From: Paraburkholderia rhizosphaerae | GTDB lineage: Bacteria; Pseudomonadota; Gammaproteobacteria; Burkholderiales; Burkholderiaceae | Length of the DNA: 64,000 bases | NCBI RefSeq assembly: GCF_004366595.1 | Contig: NZ_SORE01000015.1 | Location: forward strand, 1 to 64,000 | Reading direction: 5' to 3' | Part shown: positions 16,520 to 25,315 of the stretch, one piece after another | How the letters are laid out: every line of letters starts with the position of its first letter | How positions within the stretch are numbered: position 1 is the first letter of the stretch | Position numbers and translations under genes: made by a program | Notes under the pieces: model-generated | Database searches by the model: none | Told to the model about the DNA's origin: nothing | What the model saw: the letters and a program-made list of their open reading frames with translations, nothing else

Positions 16520-17176
16520 TGTCGATTCAAATCATAGGGAGAGCCCAGGCTCGCGGCGCCAGCACGCTTAAAACGGGCCGCACACAGCTGGGAGCACAAC
16601 GTTCGGGAACGACGGCAAGGTGTGCGGCGCGGAACTCAGCGCCTGCGCTTCGCGCGCGGATTTGCCCTGCGACCCGCTTGTTGGGCGGCGCCTTCACCAG
16701 TTGAGAGACCGGCTGGTTGACCGCCAAATCACGCGGCCGGACGTCGCCGATCACCGCAGGGAAGAGCTGAAAAGCGCTGAAAAGCGCTGGAGCGAGCGTC
16801 TCGGAAGCAGACGGGCCCGATCATGTCGAACGGGCGCGAACAAGTGGCACAGCGGGGACCTCTCTTCAGGACCGCCGATCGCACCACCCTGTGCGCCCGA
16901 TGCAAGCCCTGTAGGACCTGTGGCGACGGTGGTGCGGCTGCTGGAGCGCTTGTGGTACTCGACTCGACTTGTGCAACCCGCGTTCGACCCGCATCAATTC
17001 GCGCGCATTCGACCCGCGCGTTTGACTTGCATTCAACTCTTCAACCCGACCGTGAATTCGACCCGAGGGCCGGAAAACGCGTGCGAAGCAGGTTTGGGCA
17101 AACAAGATACCCTACCTGAAGCCGCGCGAATTGACAAGTCGAGCGTATCGCAAACGCTTGTGCGGAAAGGGTTTCT
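16520..17176. other. Gene-free region upstream of lysC
   Basis: These 657 bases between tilS and lysC (both minus strand) hold no supported gene. They contain a tandem pair GCTGAAAAGC at 16766-16785 and, from about 16980 to 17075, several copies of TTCGACCCG-like words. The length would allow a leader RNA for lysC, but I recognise no lysine riboswitch elements. Confidence 0.55.
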
Positions 17177-18652
17177 TCACGCGATCAGCAGATCTTCCCG
17201 CCAGTCGATTCGAATCCGGCGTTCGGCGGCGCCGCCCTGCTCGTCCGCGCGCTGCACGACTTTCGCGCGATTCGCGTGCAACGCATCGAGCGCCGTCAGG
17301 TTCACGCCAAGCAACGGCACGAAGAGCAGCAGATCGTCGACGAAGAGCAGCGGCACATCGCGTTTCCACGACGGCACGCCCCGCTCCTGAAACAGATTCT
17401 TCAGCGTGCGGCTCGGTCCGTGCGCGTCGCAACGCATACGCTCGCCGCCGCTGCGTGCGCGCACCCGCAACCGCTGGTTCGTCAGCAGCGTCGCGGGAAT
17501 CGCGGCGGCCGGCTCAGCGGCGAGCGGATCGCCCGCCGCGACTTCGGTGAACACGAACGTGCCGCGCCATGCCGGCAGCCGCCAGACCGGCTCGCCGCGC
17601 CATGTCAATTCGCTGACGGGCCGCTCGATTAGCGCGGTTTCGTCAGCGGGGTCGCCGCTGTCGCCCGCCTCCCAATAAATCTGCCCGCGGTAGCTGCGCA
17701 GCGTCTGACCCGCGTGATCGACACGCAAACCATGGTCGTCGTGCACGTCGCGCAACTGCCGCAGCGCGTCGGTGAGCCGTGCGGTCGACGCGGCCGGCAA
17801 ACCGAGCGCACGCATCCAGTAGCGCAGCAGATTCAGCGCGCGCTCGTCGCCGAATGCGAGCAGCGCATCGCGCGACAGCGATTGACCGTCTTCACTCGCC
17901 ACTGCCTGCAGATCCAGACGCGCGAGTTCGTCGACGAGCCGTTGTGCCGCGGCCGCATGCGCGGCCGTCCGCGCCAATGCATCGCGAAAGCCGGGAAAGT
18001 GCACGGCCAGTTGCGGCAGCACGTGGTGACGCAATGCATTGCGGGCAAAGCGCGTATCGGCATTCGATTCGTCGTCGATCCAGCGCAACGCGCGCGCGCG
18101 CGCATAGTCCTCAAGCTGCGCGCGCAACACATGCAGCAACGGCCGCACACGCGTGACGGCCGCACCCGCCGGCCGATACTCGGGCGCCATCGCCGCAAGG
18201 CCCGCGAGACCCGCGCCGCGCAGCAATTGCAGCAACACGGTTTCGGCCTGATCGTCCGCGTGTTGCGCGAGCCAGATGCGCCGTACGTGTTCGCTGTCGC
18301 ACAGCGCATCGAGCGCACGATAACGTGCATCGCGCGCCGCCGCCTCGAGACTCACGCCCGGGTCTCGACGCACATCGACGTGCCGCGCCGCAAACGACAC
18401 GCCGAGCGCCGCCGCGTGCTCTTCGCAATGCGCAAGCCATCGGTCCGCATTCGCGCTGAGGCCATGATGAATATGAAACGCGACGCAGCGTGCCGCGCCG
18501 GCGATGCGCACCGTCGCATCGAGCAGCACGGTCGAATCGAGACCGCCGCTGTACGCGATCGCAATGCGCGCATCCGCCGGCTCCTGCGCAAGCGCGGCGC
18601 CGAGCGCATCGAGTACGATGCGCTCGGCGGAAGGATCAGTGGGAGTAGTCAC
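17177..18652 (-). CDS. tilS: tRNA(Ile)-lysidine synthase
   Basis: The 491-residue protein carries the PP-loop ATP pyrophosphatase motif IAYSGGLDSTVLLDA near residue 30, the signature of TilS. TilS converts C34 of the CAU-anticodon tRNA-Ile to lysidine so that it reads AUA. HHGLSANADRW and LAQHADDQAETVLLQLLRGAG are family blocks, and a C-terminal TilS domain follows around residues 390-460. It lies 77 bases downstream of accA on the same strand, as in other Burkholderiaceae. Length is normal for the longer TilS type. Confidence 0.94.
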   Translation of the reverse strand: MTTPTDPSAERIVLDALGAALAQEPADARIAIAYSGGLDSTVLLDATVRIAGAARCVAFHIHHGLSANADRWLAHCEEHAAALGVSFAARHVDVRRDPGVSLEAAARDARYRALDALCDSEHVRRIWLAQHADDQAETVLLQLLRGAGLAGLAAMAPEYRPAGAAVTRVRPLLHVLRAQLEDYARARALRWIDDESNADTRFARNALRHHVLPQLAVHFPGFRDALARTAAHAAAAQRLVDELARLDLQAVASEDGQSLSRDALLAFGDERALNLLRYWMRALGLPAASTARLTDALRQLRDVHDDHGLRVDHAGQTLRSYRGQIYWEAGDSGDPADETALIERPVSELTWRGEPVWRLPAWRGTFVFTEVAAGDPLAAEPAAAIPATLLTNQRLRVRARSGGERMRCDAHGPSRTLKNLFQERGVPSWKRDVPLLFVDDLLLFVPLLGVNLTALDALHANRAKVVQRADEQGGAAERRIRIDWREDLLIA

Positions 18653-18729
18653 GACGAGTGGCCAGGCGAGTCAACGCGACGAGTGCACAGAAAGGTGCAT
18701 CAAGCGCCGCGTGACGCGCAGGCGCCGGA

Positions 18730-19701
18730 TCATGCACCCGGTGTCGTTTCCTTGAATTTGCCGTACGCCATCAGCCGTTCGAAACGGCGCTGGCGCAAAT
18801 CATTGACGCTCATACCCTGAAACTGGCGCAGCGAATCCGCGAGTGCGCGACGCAATAGCGCGGCCATCCCCTTCGGATCGCGATGCGCGCCGCCGAGCGG
18901 TTCGTTGACGATCTTGTCGATCAACGACAGCGCCTTCAGACGATGCGCAGTCAAACCGAGCGCTTCGGCCGCTTCCGGCGCTTTTGCGGCGCTCTTCCAT
19001 AGAATCGATGCGCAGCCCTCCGGCGAGATTACCGAATAGGTCGAGAACTGCAGCATCAACACGCTGTCGCCGACCGCGACCGCGAGCGCGCCGCCCGAAC
19101 CGCCTTCACCGATGATCGTCGCGATGATCGGCGTTTTCAGCTCGGCCATCACATACAGATTGCGGCCGATCGCTTCCGACTGGCCGCGCTCTTCAGCACC
19201 GATACCGGGATACGCGCCGGGCGTGTCGATAAACGTAAAAAGCGGCAAGCCGAATTTCTCGGCAAGCCGCATCAAACGCTCAGCCTTTCGATAGCCTTCG
19301 GGTCGCGGCATGCCGAAATTGCGCAGCGCGCGCTCTTTCGTATCGCGCCCTTTCTGATGACCGATCACCATGCATGGCTGGCCGTTGAAACGCGCGAGGC
19401 CGCCGACGATCGACAGATCGTCCGCATACGAGCGGTCGCCATGCAGTTCGTGGAAATCGGTGAACAGCTCGTTCACGTAATCGAGCGTGTAAGGGCGCTG
19501 CGGATGACGCGCGATTTGCGACACCTGCCACGGCGACAGGTTCGCGTAGAGATCCTTCGTGAGCTGCTGGCTCTTCTTCGACAGCCGCTCGATTTCTTCC
19601 GAAATATCGACGGCCGAATCGTCCTGCACGAAGCGCAATTCTTCGATTTTCGCTTCGAGCTCGGCGATCGGCTGCTCGAAATCCAGAAAGGTGGTCTTCA
19701 T
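18730..19701 (-). CDS. accA: Acetyl-CoA carboxylase carboxyltransferase, alpha subunit
   Basis: The 323-residue subunit joins AccD to transfer carboxyl groups from biotin to acetyl-CoA, making malonyl-CoA for fatty acid synthesis. MKTTFLDFEQPIAELEAKIEELRF is typical of the N-terminus. The crotonase-like carboxyltransferase core shows FIDTPGAYPGIGAEERGQSE and GEGGSGGALA. Length matches the family. It precedes tilS by 77 bases and follows the DNA glycosylase gene by about 210 bases. Confidence 0.97.
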   Translation of the reverse strand: MKTTFLDFEQPIAELEAKIEELRFVQDDSAVDISEEIERLSKKSQQLTKDLYANLSPWQVSQIARHPQRPYTLDYVNELFTDFHELHGDRSYADDLSIVGGLARFNGQPCMVIGHQKGRDTKERALRNFGMPRPEGYRKAERLMRLAEKFGLPLFTFIDTPGAYPGIGAEERGQSEAIGRNLYVMAELKTPIIATIIGEGGSGGALAVAVGDSVLMLQFSTYSVISPEGCASILWKSAAKAPEAAEALGLTAHRLKALSLIDKIVNEPLGGAHRDPKGMAALLRRALADSLRQFQGMSVNDLRQRRFERLMAYGKFKETTPGA

Positions 19702-19914
19702 TGGTTTTTAATCCTTCGACTTACCGGCAGCGCGTATTCTAACCGCGCCCGCCGCTGTCAAAACCATCCCAAAACTATTGAATTTCAATGTTTGATAGCG
19801 CTCGCTCAAGGCCGCCTGGAAGCCCGTTTGTGGTGGCCTTCCGCAGCGATGCGGCCGCGCATCACGTTCGACGCGTGCGCGCATCGAACTCCGTTTCGCT
19901 CACACGCATCACCG

Positions 19915-20952
19915 CTATTCCTCCACCGCCAGCGGATCGAGACTACGCCACATGTACCACGTCGCGACAGTACGCCACGGTTCCCAGTTCGCGGCAACCT
20001 CACGCGCTTCGCTGCGCGTAACCGGCTCCCCGCTGAAATAGTTGACGCTGATCGCGCGGATCAGACCGAGGTCGTCAAGCGGCAGCACATCCGGACGCGA
20101 CAGATTGAAGATCAGGAACATCTCCGCAGTCCAGCGGCCGATGCCGCGAATCTGCGTGAGCTCCGCGATCACGGCTTCGTCGTCCATCGACGCCCACTTG
20201 CCGATGTGCAACGCGCCCGATACAAAGTGTTGCGCGAGATCGAGAATGTACTCGGTCTTGCGCTTCGACAACCCGCACGCAATCAGTTTGGCCGCACCGA
20301 GTTTGATGATCTGCTGCGGCACGAGCTTCGGGCACGCGCTCTCGATGCGCCCCCACACCGCCTGCGCGGTCGCGACGGAAATCTGCTGACCGACCACCGA
20401 ACGCGCGAGCGTGACGAACGAATCGCCGCGGCTCAACAGATGCACGGGGCCGAACTTCGGAATCAGCTTCTTCAGAATGCGGTCCCGTTTCACGAGATCC
20501 GCGCACGCCTTGTCCCAATACGCAGGCCGCGTGACTTCCGGCGCGAGACCGCCGATCTGCACCGGCACAGCAACTTCGGTGTCGACGGACGCACGCGACT
20601 TGCGCACGACCTCGCCGTCGTGCAGCGTATCCGCTTCGAAAGCCTGCTCGTTGCCGGCGAGTTCCGCCGGCAGTTCGCCGTTACCACTGTGGCCGCTTTG
20701 GCCTTTCGCAGCGCGCGAGCGCGACGTTCTCACCGCCGCCGGTTCAACCGGCCCCGCCGCGCCGTTCGACACACGCTTCGCGGTTTTGCGCGGCGCTGTC
20801 TGTGCGCCGGCCTTGACGGATGCCGACACAGACTTGCCTGCCGTCTTTGCCGCGCTCTTCGCCGCGCTGTCCGCGCGAGCTCGTTTGACTGCAGATGCCG
20901 TTCTGGTTTGAGACGCGGCACGCTTAGCCGGCGTCTTCGTGGCCGTTGCCAT
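19915..20952 (-). CDS. AlkA-type DNA-3-methyladenine glycosylase with histone-H1-like N-terminal tail
   Basis: The 345-residue protein has two parts. Residues 1 to about 95 are rich in Ala, Lys, Arg, Ser and Thr (TKTPAKRAASQTRTASAVKR, then KSAAKTAGKS), much like the tail of eukaryotic histone H1 or bacterial AlgP/Hc1 proteins. From about residue 140 it is a helix-hairpin-helix GPD glycosylase: SVVGQQISVATAQAVWGRI, the hairpin RGIGRWTAEMFLI, and LPLDDLGL with the conserved catalytic Asp. Such enzymes remove alkylated purines in base excision repair. The tail presumably binds DNA without specificity. The start (ATG 20952) is retained because the tail is in frame and there is no later start at the domain border with a better ribosome-binding site. 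Confidence 0.9.
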   Translation of the reverse strand: MATATKTPAKRAASQTRTASAVKRARADSAAKSAAKTAGKSVSASVKAGAQTAPRKTAKRVSNGAAGPVEPAAVRTSRSRAAKGQSGHSGNGELPAELAGNEQAFEADTLHDGEVVRKSRASVDTEVAVPVQIGGLAPEVTRPAYWDKACADLVKRDRILKKLIPKFGPVHLLSRGDSFVTLARSVVGQQISVATAQAVWGRIESACPKLVPQQIIKLGAAKLIACGLSKRKTEYILDLAQHFVSGALHIGKWASMDDEAVIAELTQIRGIGRWTAEMFLIFNLSRPDVLPLDDLGLIRAISVNYFSGEPVTRSEAREVAANWEPWRTVATWYMWRSLDPLAVEE

Positions 20953-20999
20953 CCTGCCTCCTGCCTGGCGAATCGATCAGTGGGAAAGACGAGGTGCGT

Positions 21000-22397
21000 T
21001 CAAACGCGCCGCCACTCGGTCAACCCGCCGGGTTTGTCTTCAAGTGCAACCCCGGCTTCGAGCAACTCAGCGCGAATCCGGTCTGCCTCGGCATAGTTTT
21101 TAGCTTGCTTCGCTGCGACGCGCGCGGCAATCTTCGCCTCGATCTGCGCCACCTCGAGCCCACCCTCTTTCATACTACCCGTCGCTTCCTGCAGGAACAC
21201 GCGTGGCTCGCGGCCAAGGAAACCGATTACATTGGCGAGCCCACGCAATTGCCGTGCGAGTGCAGCGTCGCGCGTGCGGTTCACTTCACTCACGAGTTCG
21301 AACAACACTGCGATCGCGACCGGCGTATTGAAGTCGTCGTTCATCGCGTCGTGAAAACGCTGCGCGTAGGCTTCGTTCCAGTCGAGCGGCGCACTGTCCG
21401 CGTTCACGTCTTTCAATGCGGTGTAAAGACGTGTGAGTGCACTGCGTGCATCGTCGAGATGCGCGTCGCTATAGTTGAGCGGCGAACGGTAGTGTGCACG
21501 CGCGATGAAGAACCGCACAACTTCGGCGTCGTATTGCGCGAGCACCTCGCGGATCGTGAAGAAGTTGCCGAGCGATTTCGACATCTTCTCGTTGTCGATC
21601 TGCACATAGCCGTTGTGCATCCAGTAGTTGACAAACGTCTGCCCTGTCGCGGCTTCGCTCTGCGCGAGCTCGTTCTCATGGTGCGGAAACTGCAAGTCCT
21701 GTCCGCCGCCGTGAATGTCGAAGTGTTCGCCCAGCAATGTGCAGCCCATCGCCGAGCATTCGATGTGCCAGCCGGGACGGCCGCGCCCATACTTCGAATC
21801 CCAACCGGTATCGGCGGGCTCGCCGGGCTTCGATTGCTTCCACAGCACGAAGTCGAGCGGGTCCTGCTTCGCATCGTTCGCGGCGACGCGCTCGCCCGCG
21901 CGCAAATCTTCGAGCGACTTGCCCGACAGCCTGCCGTAGTTCGCGAATTTGCGCACCGCGTAGTTTACGTCGCCATCGGCCGCCTGATACGCGAAGCCGT
22001 TCGCTTCAAGACGATCGATCATCGACAGCATCTGTGGAATGAATTCGGTCGCGCGGGGCTCCAGATCCGGACGCTGCACACCGAGCGCTTCAGCGTCTTC
22101 GTGCATCGCCTGAATGAAACGCTCAGTCAGCGATTTGATCGTTTCGCCGTTCTCGACCGCGCGACGGATGATCTTGTCGTCGATGTCGGTGATGTTCTGT
22201 ACGTACGTTACGTTGTAACCGAGCACGCGCAGCCAGCGTTGCACGATGTCGAACACCACCATCACGCGCGCATGGCCGATATGACAGTAGTCGTAGACGG
22301 TCATCCCGCACACGTACATGCGCACCACGCCGTCTTGCAGTGGCACGAAAGTTTGCTTGTCACGCGCGAGCGTGTTGTAGATGCGCAGTGATTCCAT
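21000..22397 (-). CDS. cysS: Cysteinyl-tRNA synthetase
   Basis: The chosen start gives 465 residues, the normal length. The N-terminus shows MYVCGMTVYDYCHIGHARV, which includes the zinc-binding Cys and the HIGH motif. EKMSKSLGNFFTIR is the KMSKS motif, and GWHIECSAM and LQFPHHENE carry the other zinc ligands. It charges tRNA-Cys in the cytoplasm. An in-frame start at 22574 would add 59 residues unlike any family member. It lies 47 bases before the glycosylase gene and is divergent from the TPR gene. Confidence 0.96.
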   Translation of the reverse strand: MESLRIYNTLARDKQTFVPLQDGVVRMYVCGMTVYDYCHIGHARVMVVFDIVQRWLRVLGYNVTYVQNITDIDDKIIRRAVENGETIKSLTERFIQAMHEDAEALGVQRPDLEPRATEFIPQMLSMIDRLEANGFAYQAADGDVNYAVRKFANYGRLSGKSLEDLRAGERVAANDAKQDPLDFVLWKQSKPGEPADTGWDSKYGRGRPGWHIECSAMGCTLLGEHFDIHGGGQDLQFPHHENELAQSEAATGQTFVNYWMHNGYVQIDNEKMSKSLGNFFTIREVLAQYDAEVVRFFIARAHYRSPLNYSDAHLDDARSALTRLYTALKDVNADSAPLDWNEAYAQRFHDAMNDDFNTPVAIAVLFELVSEVNRTRDAALARQLRGLANVIGFLGREPRVFLQEATGSMKEGGLEVAQIEAKIAARVAAKQAKNYAEADRIRAELLEAGVALEDKPGGLTEWRRV

Positions 22398-22756
22398 AGA
22401 GAACGATGCGTGGGCCGACAGAGATCCGCGTTGTGCTCTTTCACGCCGCGCCCTGATGCGAACGTGCTCCACAAGCGACAACGGGCGAGTGGCGGTAACG
22501 GACGCACGGTGCGACAACATGTTCGGCGGTGTGACCGCAGATTCGCGGAGACCCGTGGAGAACCGATCGAGCACGCGTGAGACTCAATATAAGCCCAACA
22601 CAAACTCATCGGAAACCGATCGCGCACCGGGGGCGGCGATCACACTGCCGGCAAAGCGGAGACGACCACGAGTGGCGAAAGACAGATCTGAGGTTCAACG
22701 GAACGCACAGACCTTTTGTTAGAATGGCTCGGAGTATAACATCCAGACCTCTCCCT
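22398..22756. other. Divergent promoter region cysS / TPR gene
   Basis: These 359 bases hold no gene. On the plus strand TGTTAGAAT (22717-22725) matches an extended -10 element (TG-n-TAGAAT), which would start transcription about 25 bases before the TPR gene. No clear box was found toward cysS. Confidence 0.45.
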
Positions 22757-23572
22757 ATGAAATCTTCCAGCGGCCGCGCACGAGGCGCCGCGCACATTGC
22801 GGCGCCGGCGTCGCTCGCCTTGCGCAGCGTGTCGCCACGCGTGACGTCCCGGTCCAGTTTGGTCGCCACCGCGGTCGCCGGTTTCGGCGTGACACTGTGT
22901 GGCATCGCGCTGCTGATCGTGCCAGGCACCCCCGCTTTCGCGCAGAAAACCGATGTTGTGTCGCACGCGCCCGCGGTTCGAGACGCCACTCCGGATGCGG
23001 ATACTTCGATCGCACAAAAGAACTGGGACGCGGCGCTCGCCGAGCTCAATGCGCGCATCGCGCAAAATCCGCGCGACGCGCAAGCAAGGTTCAAGCGCGG
23101 GACCGTGCTCGCGCGCATGGGTCGCACCGACGACGCGATCGCCGCGTTTACCGAATTGACGCAGGCGTACCCCGAACTGCCCGAGCCGTACAACAATCTT
23201 GCAGCGCTGCTTGCGAAAGAGGGGCGCTATGGCGATGCGCGCGTCGCACTCGAGACCGCGACGAAGGCGAATCCGGGCTACGGTCTCGCGTTTGAGAATC
23301 TCGGCGACCTGTACCTGCGCATGGCCGCGCAGGCATATCGCCGCGCGCAGAGTCTCGGCACCGCGAGCGCGACGATGCAGCAGCGTCTCGCCGACCTCGA
23401 AAAAATCGTGTCGCCGCCGAAATCTGCTGCTGCCTCGCCCGCACCCGCGAGCGATGCCGCGGGAGACTATACGACGCGCGCCACGTCGAACATCACCGAG
23501 ACGCCGGCATTCCAGTTCGGCGGCCCGAACGGGTCGCTTGCGATTCCGCCGTACATGGCGCCATCGCGATGA
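22757..23572 (+). CDS. Exported tetratricopeptide-repeat protein
   Basis: With ATG 22757 the protein has 271 residues. It opens with a long N-region, a hydrophobic segment (VAGFGVTLCGIALLIV) and an AFA cleavage site near residue 65, so it is probably periplasmic. TPR units follow between about residues 85 and 200 (NWDAALAELNARIAQNPRDA, then FKRGTVLARMGRTDDAIAAF and YNNLAALLAKEGRYGDARVAL). A Pro/Ala tail ends the protein. TPRs mediate protein-protein contacts; the partner is unknown. It is the first gene of a plus-strand group with two cyclophilins. The start is uncertain because no ribosome-binding site stands out; ATG 22724 is an alternative but overlaps the -10-like box. Confidence 0.82.
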   Translation: MKSSSGRARGAAHIAAPASLALRSVSPRVTSRSSLVATAVAGFGVTLCGIALLIVPGTPAFAQKTDVVSHAPAVRDATPDADTSIAQKNWDAALAELNARIAQNPRDAQARFKRGTVLARMGRTDDAIAAFTELTQAYPELPEPYNNLAALLAKEGRYGDARVALETATKANPGYGLAFENLGDLYLRMAAQAYRRAQSLGTASATMQQRLADLEKIVSPPKSAAASPAPASDAAGDYTTRATSNITETPAFQFGGPNGSLAIPPYMAPSR

Positions 23573-23650
23573 GCGTTGCGATGTGTCGCGCGGCAGGCCG
23601 TATGTCGGAGCGTGACACGTTGCGTCGAATGCGCGTTCCTGGTGGCGTCC

Positions 23651-23674
23651 TTAGTTGGGTCGTTAGTTGGGTCG
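23651..23674. repeat. Two tandem copies of a 12-base repeat
   Basis: TTAGTTGGGTCG is present twice in a row (23651-23662, 23663-23674) in the gap between the TPR gene and the first cyclophilin gene. Confidence 0.85.
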
Positions 23675-23757
23675 TTCGCTACGTCCATCAGCAGCACGCC
23701 GGCGGCCGACGCCGCGGCACCTTCCCTGTCGTCTTCATCCGTTAATCGAGGAACTCC

Positions 23758-24339
23758 ATGAAACGCTTGTTGTTGGCGCTCGGCAGCGCCGCCCTCGTCG
23801 CACACGCGCCCGCGTTTGCACAGTCCGCCGCGCCGGCCGCGCATCCGTCTGTCCTCTTCAAGACGTCGGATGGCGATATCCGCGTCGAACTGTATCCCGA
23901 GAAAGCGCCGAAGACCGTCGCCAATTTCCTCGAATACGTGAAGTCCGGCCAATACACCGGCACGATCTTTCATCGCGTGATTCCGGGCTTCATGATCCAG
24001 GGCGGCGGCTACACGACGAGCTTCGCCGAAAAGCCGACGCGCGCGCCGATTCCGCTCGAAAGCCGTAATGGCCTGAAGAACATGACCGGCACGATCGCGA
24101 TGGCGCGTACCAGCGATCCGAACTCGGCGACCGCGCAATTCTTTATCAACACCGTCGACAACGCGAATCTCGACTATCCGAATCCGGACGGCAACGGCTA
24201 CGCGGTATTCGGCAAAGTGACGTCCGGGATGGACGTCGTCAAGAAAATCGAAGGCACACCGACCACGACACGCGGCCCGATGAGCGATGTACCGCAAAAG
24301 CCGATCGTGATCGAATCGGCGAGCGTCGTCAGCAAGTAG
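23758..24339 (+). CDS. ppiA: Periplasmic peptidyl-prolyl cis-trans isomerase (cyclophilin)
   Basis: The 193-residue cyclophilin has a signal peptide (MKRLLLALGSAALVAHAPA, cleavage after AFA) and therefore acts in the periplasm on folding of exported proteins. Cyclophilin marks are the active-site block FHRVIPGFMIQGGGY, the MARTSDPNSATAQFFIN segment and GYAVFGKV. GAGGA lies six bases before the ATG. It is followed after about 150 bases by a cytoplasmic paralogue, so the pair resembles ppiA-ppiB in tandem. Confidence 0.93.
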   Translation: MKRLLLALGSAALVAHAPAFAQSAAPAAHPSVLFKTSDGDIRVELYPEKAPKTVANFLEYVKSGQYTGTIFHRVIPGFMIQGGGYTTSFAEKPTRAPIPLESRNGLKNMTGTIAMARTSDPNSATAQFFINTVDNANLDYPNPDGNGYAVFGKVTSGMDVVKKIEGTPTTTRGPMSDVPQKPIVIESASVVSK

Positions 24340-24493
24340 TAGTCTGAGAACAAGCGCTTTTCCGTCTCGTCGAAACAAGGACGGCAAAGCGAACCGGAAC
24401 CGCCTGGGCGCGCACTGCGGCTGCTTGCACCGCTCTGCCTGCACCGCATACGGCGCGCCTTCCACTTACCCCGCTTTGATCAAGGAACCCATC

Positions 24494-24988
24494 ATGGTTG
24501 AACTGCATACGAACCACGGCGTCATCAAGCTTGAACTGGACGCCGAAAAAGCGCCGAAGTCAGTCGAGAACTTCCTCAACTACGTGAAGGCCGGCCACTA
24601 CAACAACACGGTGTTTCACCGCGTGATCGACGGCTTCATGATCCAGGGCGGCGGCTTCGAACCCGGCATGAAGCAGAAGCCGACTGAGGCGCCGATCGAC
24701 AACGAAGCGAATAATGGCCTGAAGAACGTGAAAGGCTCGATCGCGATGGCGCGTACCAACGACCCGCATTCGGCGACCGCGCAATTCTTCATCAACGTGA
24801 ACGACAACGACTTCCTGAACCACTCGTCGCCGACGCCGCAAGGCTGGGGCTATGCGGTGTTCGGCAAGGTCGTCGACGGACTCGACGTGGTCGATAACAT
24901 CCGCAAGGTGAAGACGGGCTCAAAGGGCTTTCACCAGGATGTGCCGGTCGACGATGTGGTGATCGAAAAGGCGGTCGTCGTCGAGTAA
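24494..24988 (+). CDS. ppiB: Cytoplasmic peptidyl-prolyl cis-trans isomerase (cyclophilin)
   Basis: Start ATG 24494 has AAGGA eight bases upstream and gives 164 residues without a signal peptide, the size of PpiB. The block FHRVIDGFMIQGGGFEPGM, then MARTNDPHSATAQFFINV and GYAVFGKVVDG define a cyclophilin. It catalyses proline isomerisation in the cytoplasm. It is closely similar to the upstream periplasmic paralogue throughout the domain, suggesting an old tandem duplication. lpxH follows after about 330 bases. Confidence 0.95.
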   Translation: MVELHTNHGVIKLELDAEKAPKSVENFLNYVKAGHYNNTVFHRVIDGFMIQGGGFEPGMKQKPTEAPIDNEANNGLKNVKGSIAMARTNDPHSATAQFFINVNDNDFLNHSSPTPQGWGYAVFGKVVDGLDVVDNIRKVKTGSKGFHQDVPVDDVVIEKAVVVE

Positions 24989-25315
24989 GCGGGACAACTG
25001 CGCGGAACAGTTGCGCAGAAGCACTGCGCAACGACACCGCGCGGCGACGCATGCGGGCGGCACATTCGTGCGACGCATGCGGCTTGACAGAAATTGTGCT
25101 CGCAACCGTGCGGGCGCAACTCACGTAGGACGCGCGGCAGTACGCGCTGCGCCGATCGACCACCCGGCGAGGGCACTCCCGAGTGGCGCTTCAATTGACA
25201 AACGCAGCACCAAACCCAGCGGTCAATCCGCCGCCGTGGCTGGAATACGATGTCCGCCATGCGGCTGCAGCTATTCCATAATCGCAAAACGAGCAATCAA
25301 GAGAACACACCGTCG
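24989..25315. other. Intergenic stretch ppiB / lpxH
   Basis: About 330 bases without a supported gene. TTGACA at 25195-25200 could be a -35 box for lpxH, but no convincing -10 box lies at the right distance. In-frame ATGs at 25250 and 25259 lead into lpxH and are possible alternative starts. Confidence 0.4.

Noticed and set aside
16520..16900. A possible lysine riboswitch for lysC
   Set aside because: No conserved riboswitch core words or suitable stems were recognised.
16620..17390. A plus-strand frame upstream of lysC
   Set aside because: No ribosome-binding site, overlaps tilS, amino-acid composition of random G+C-rich DNA.
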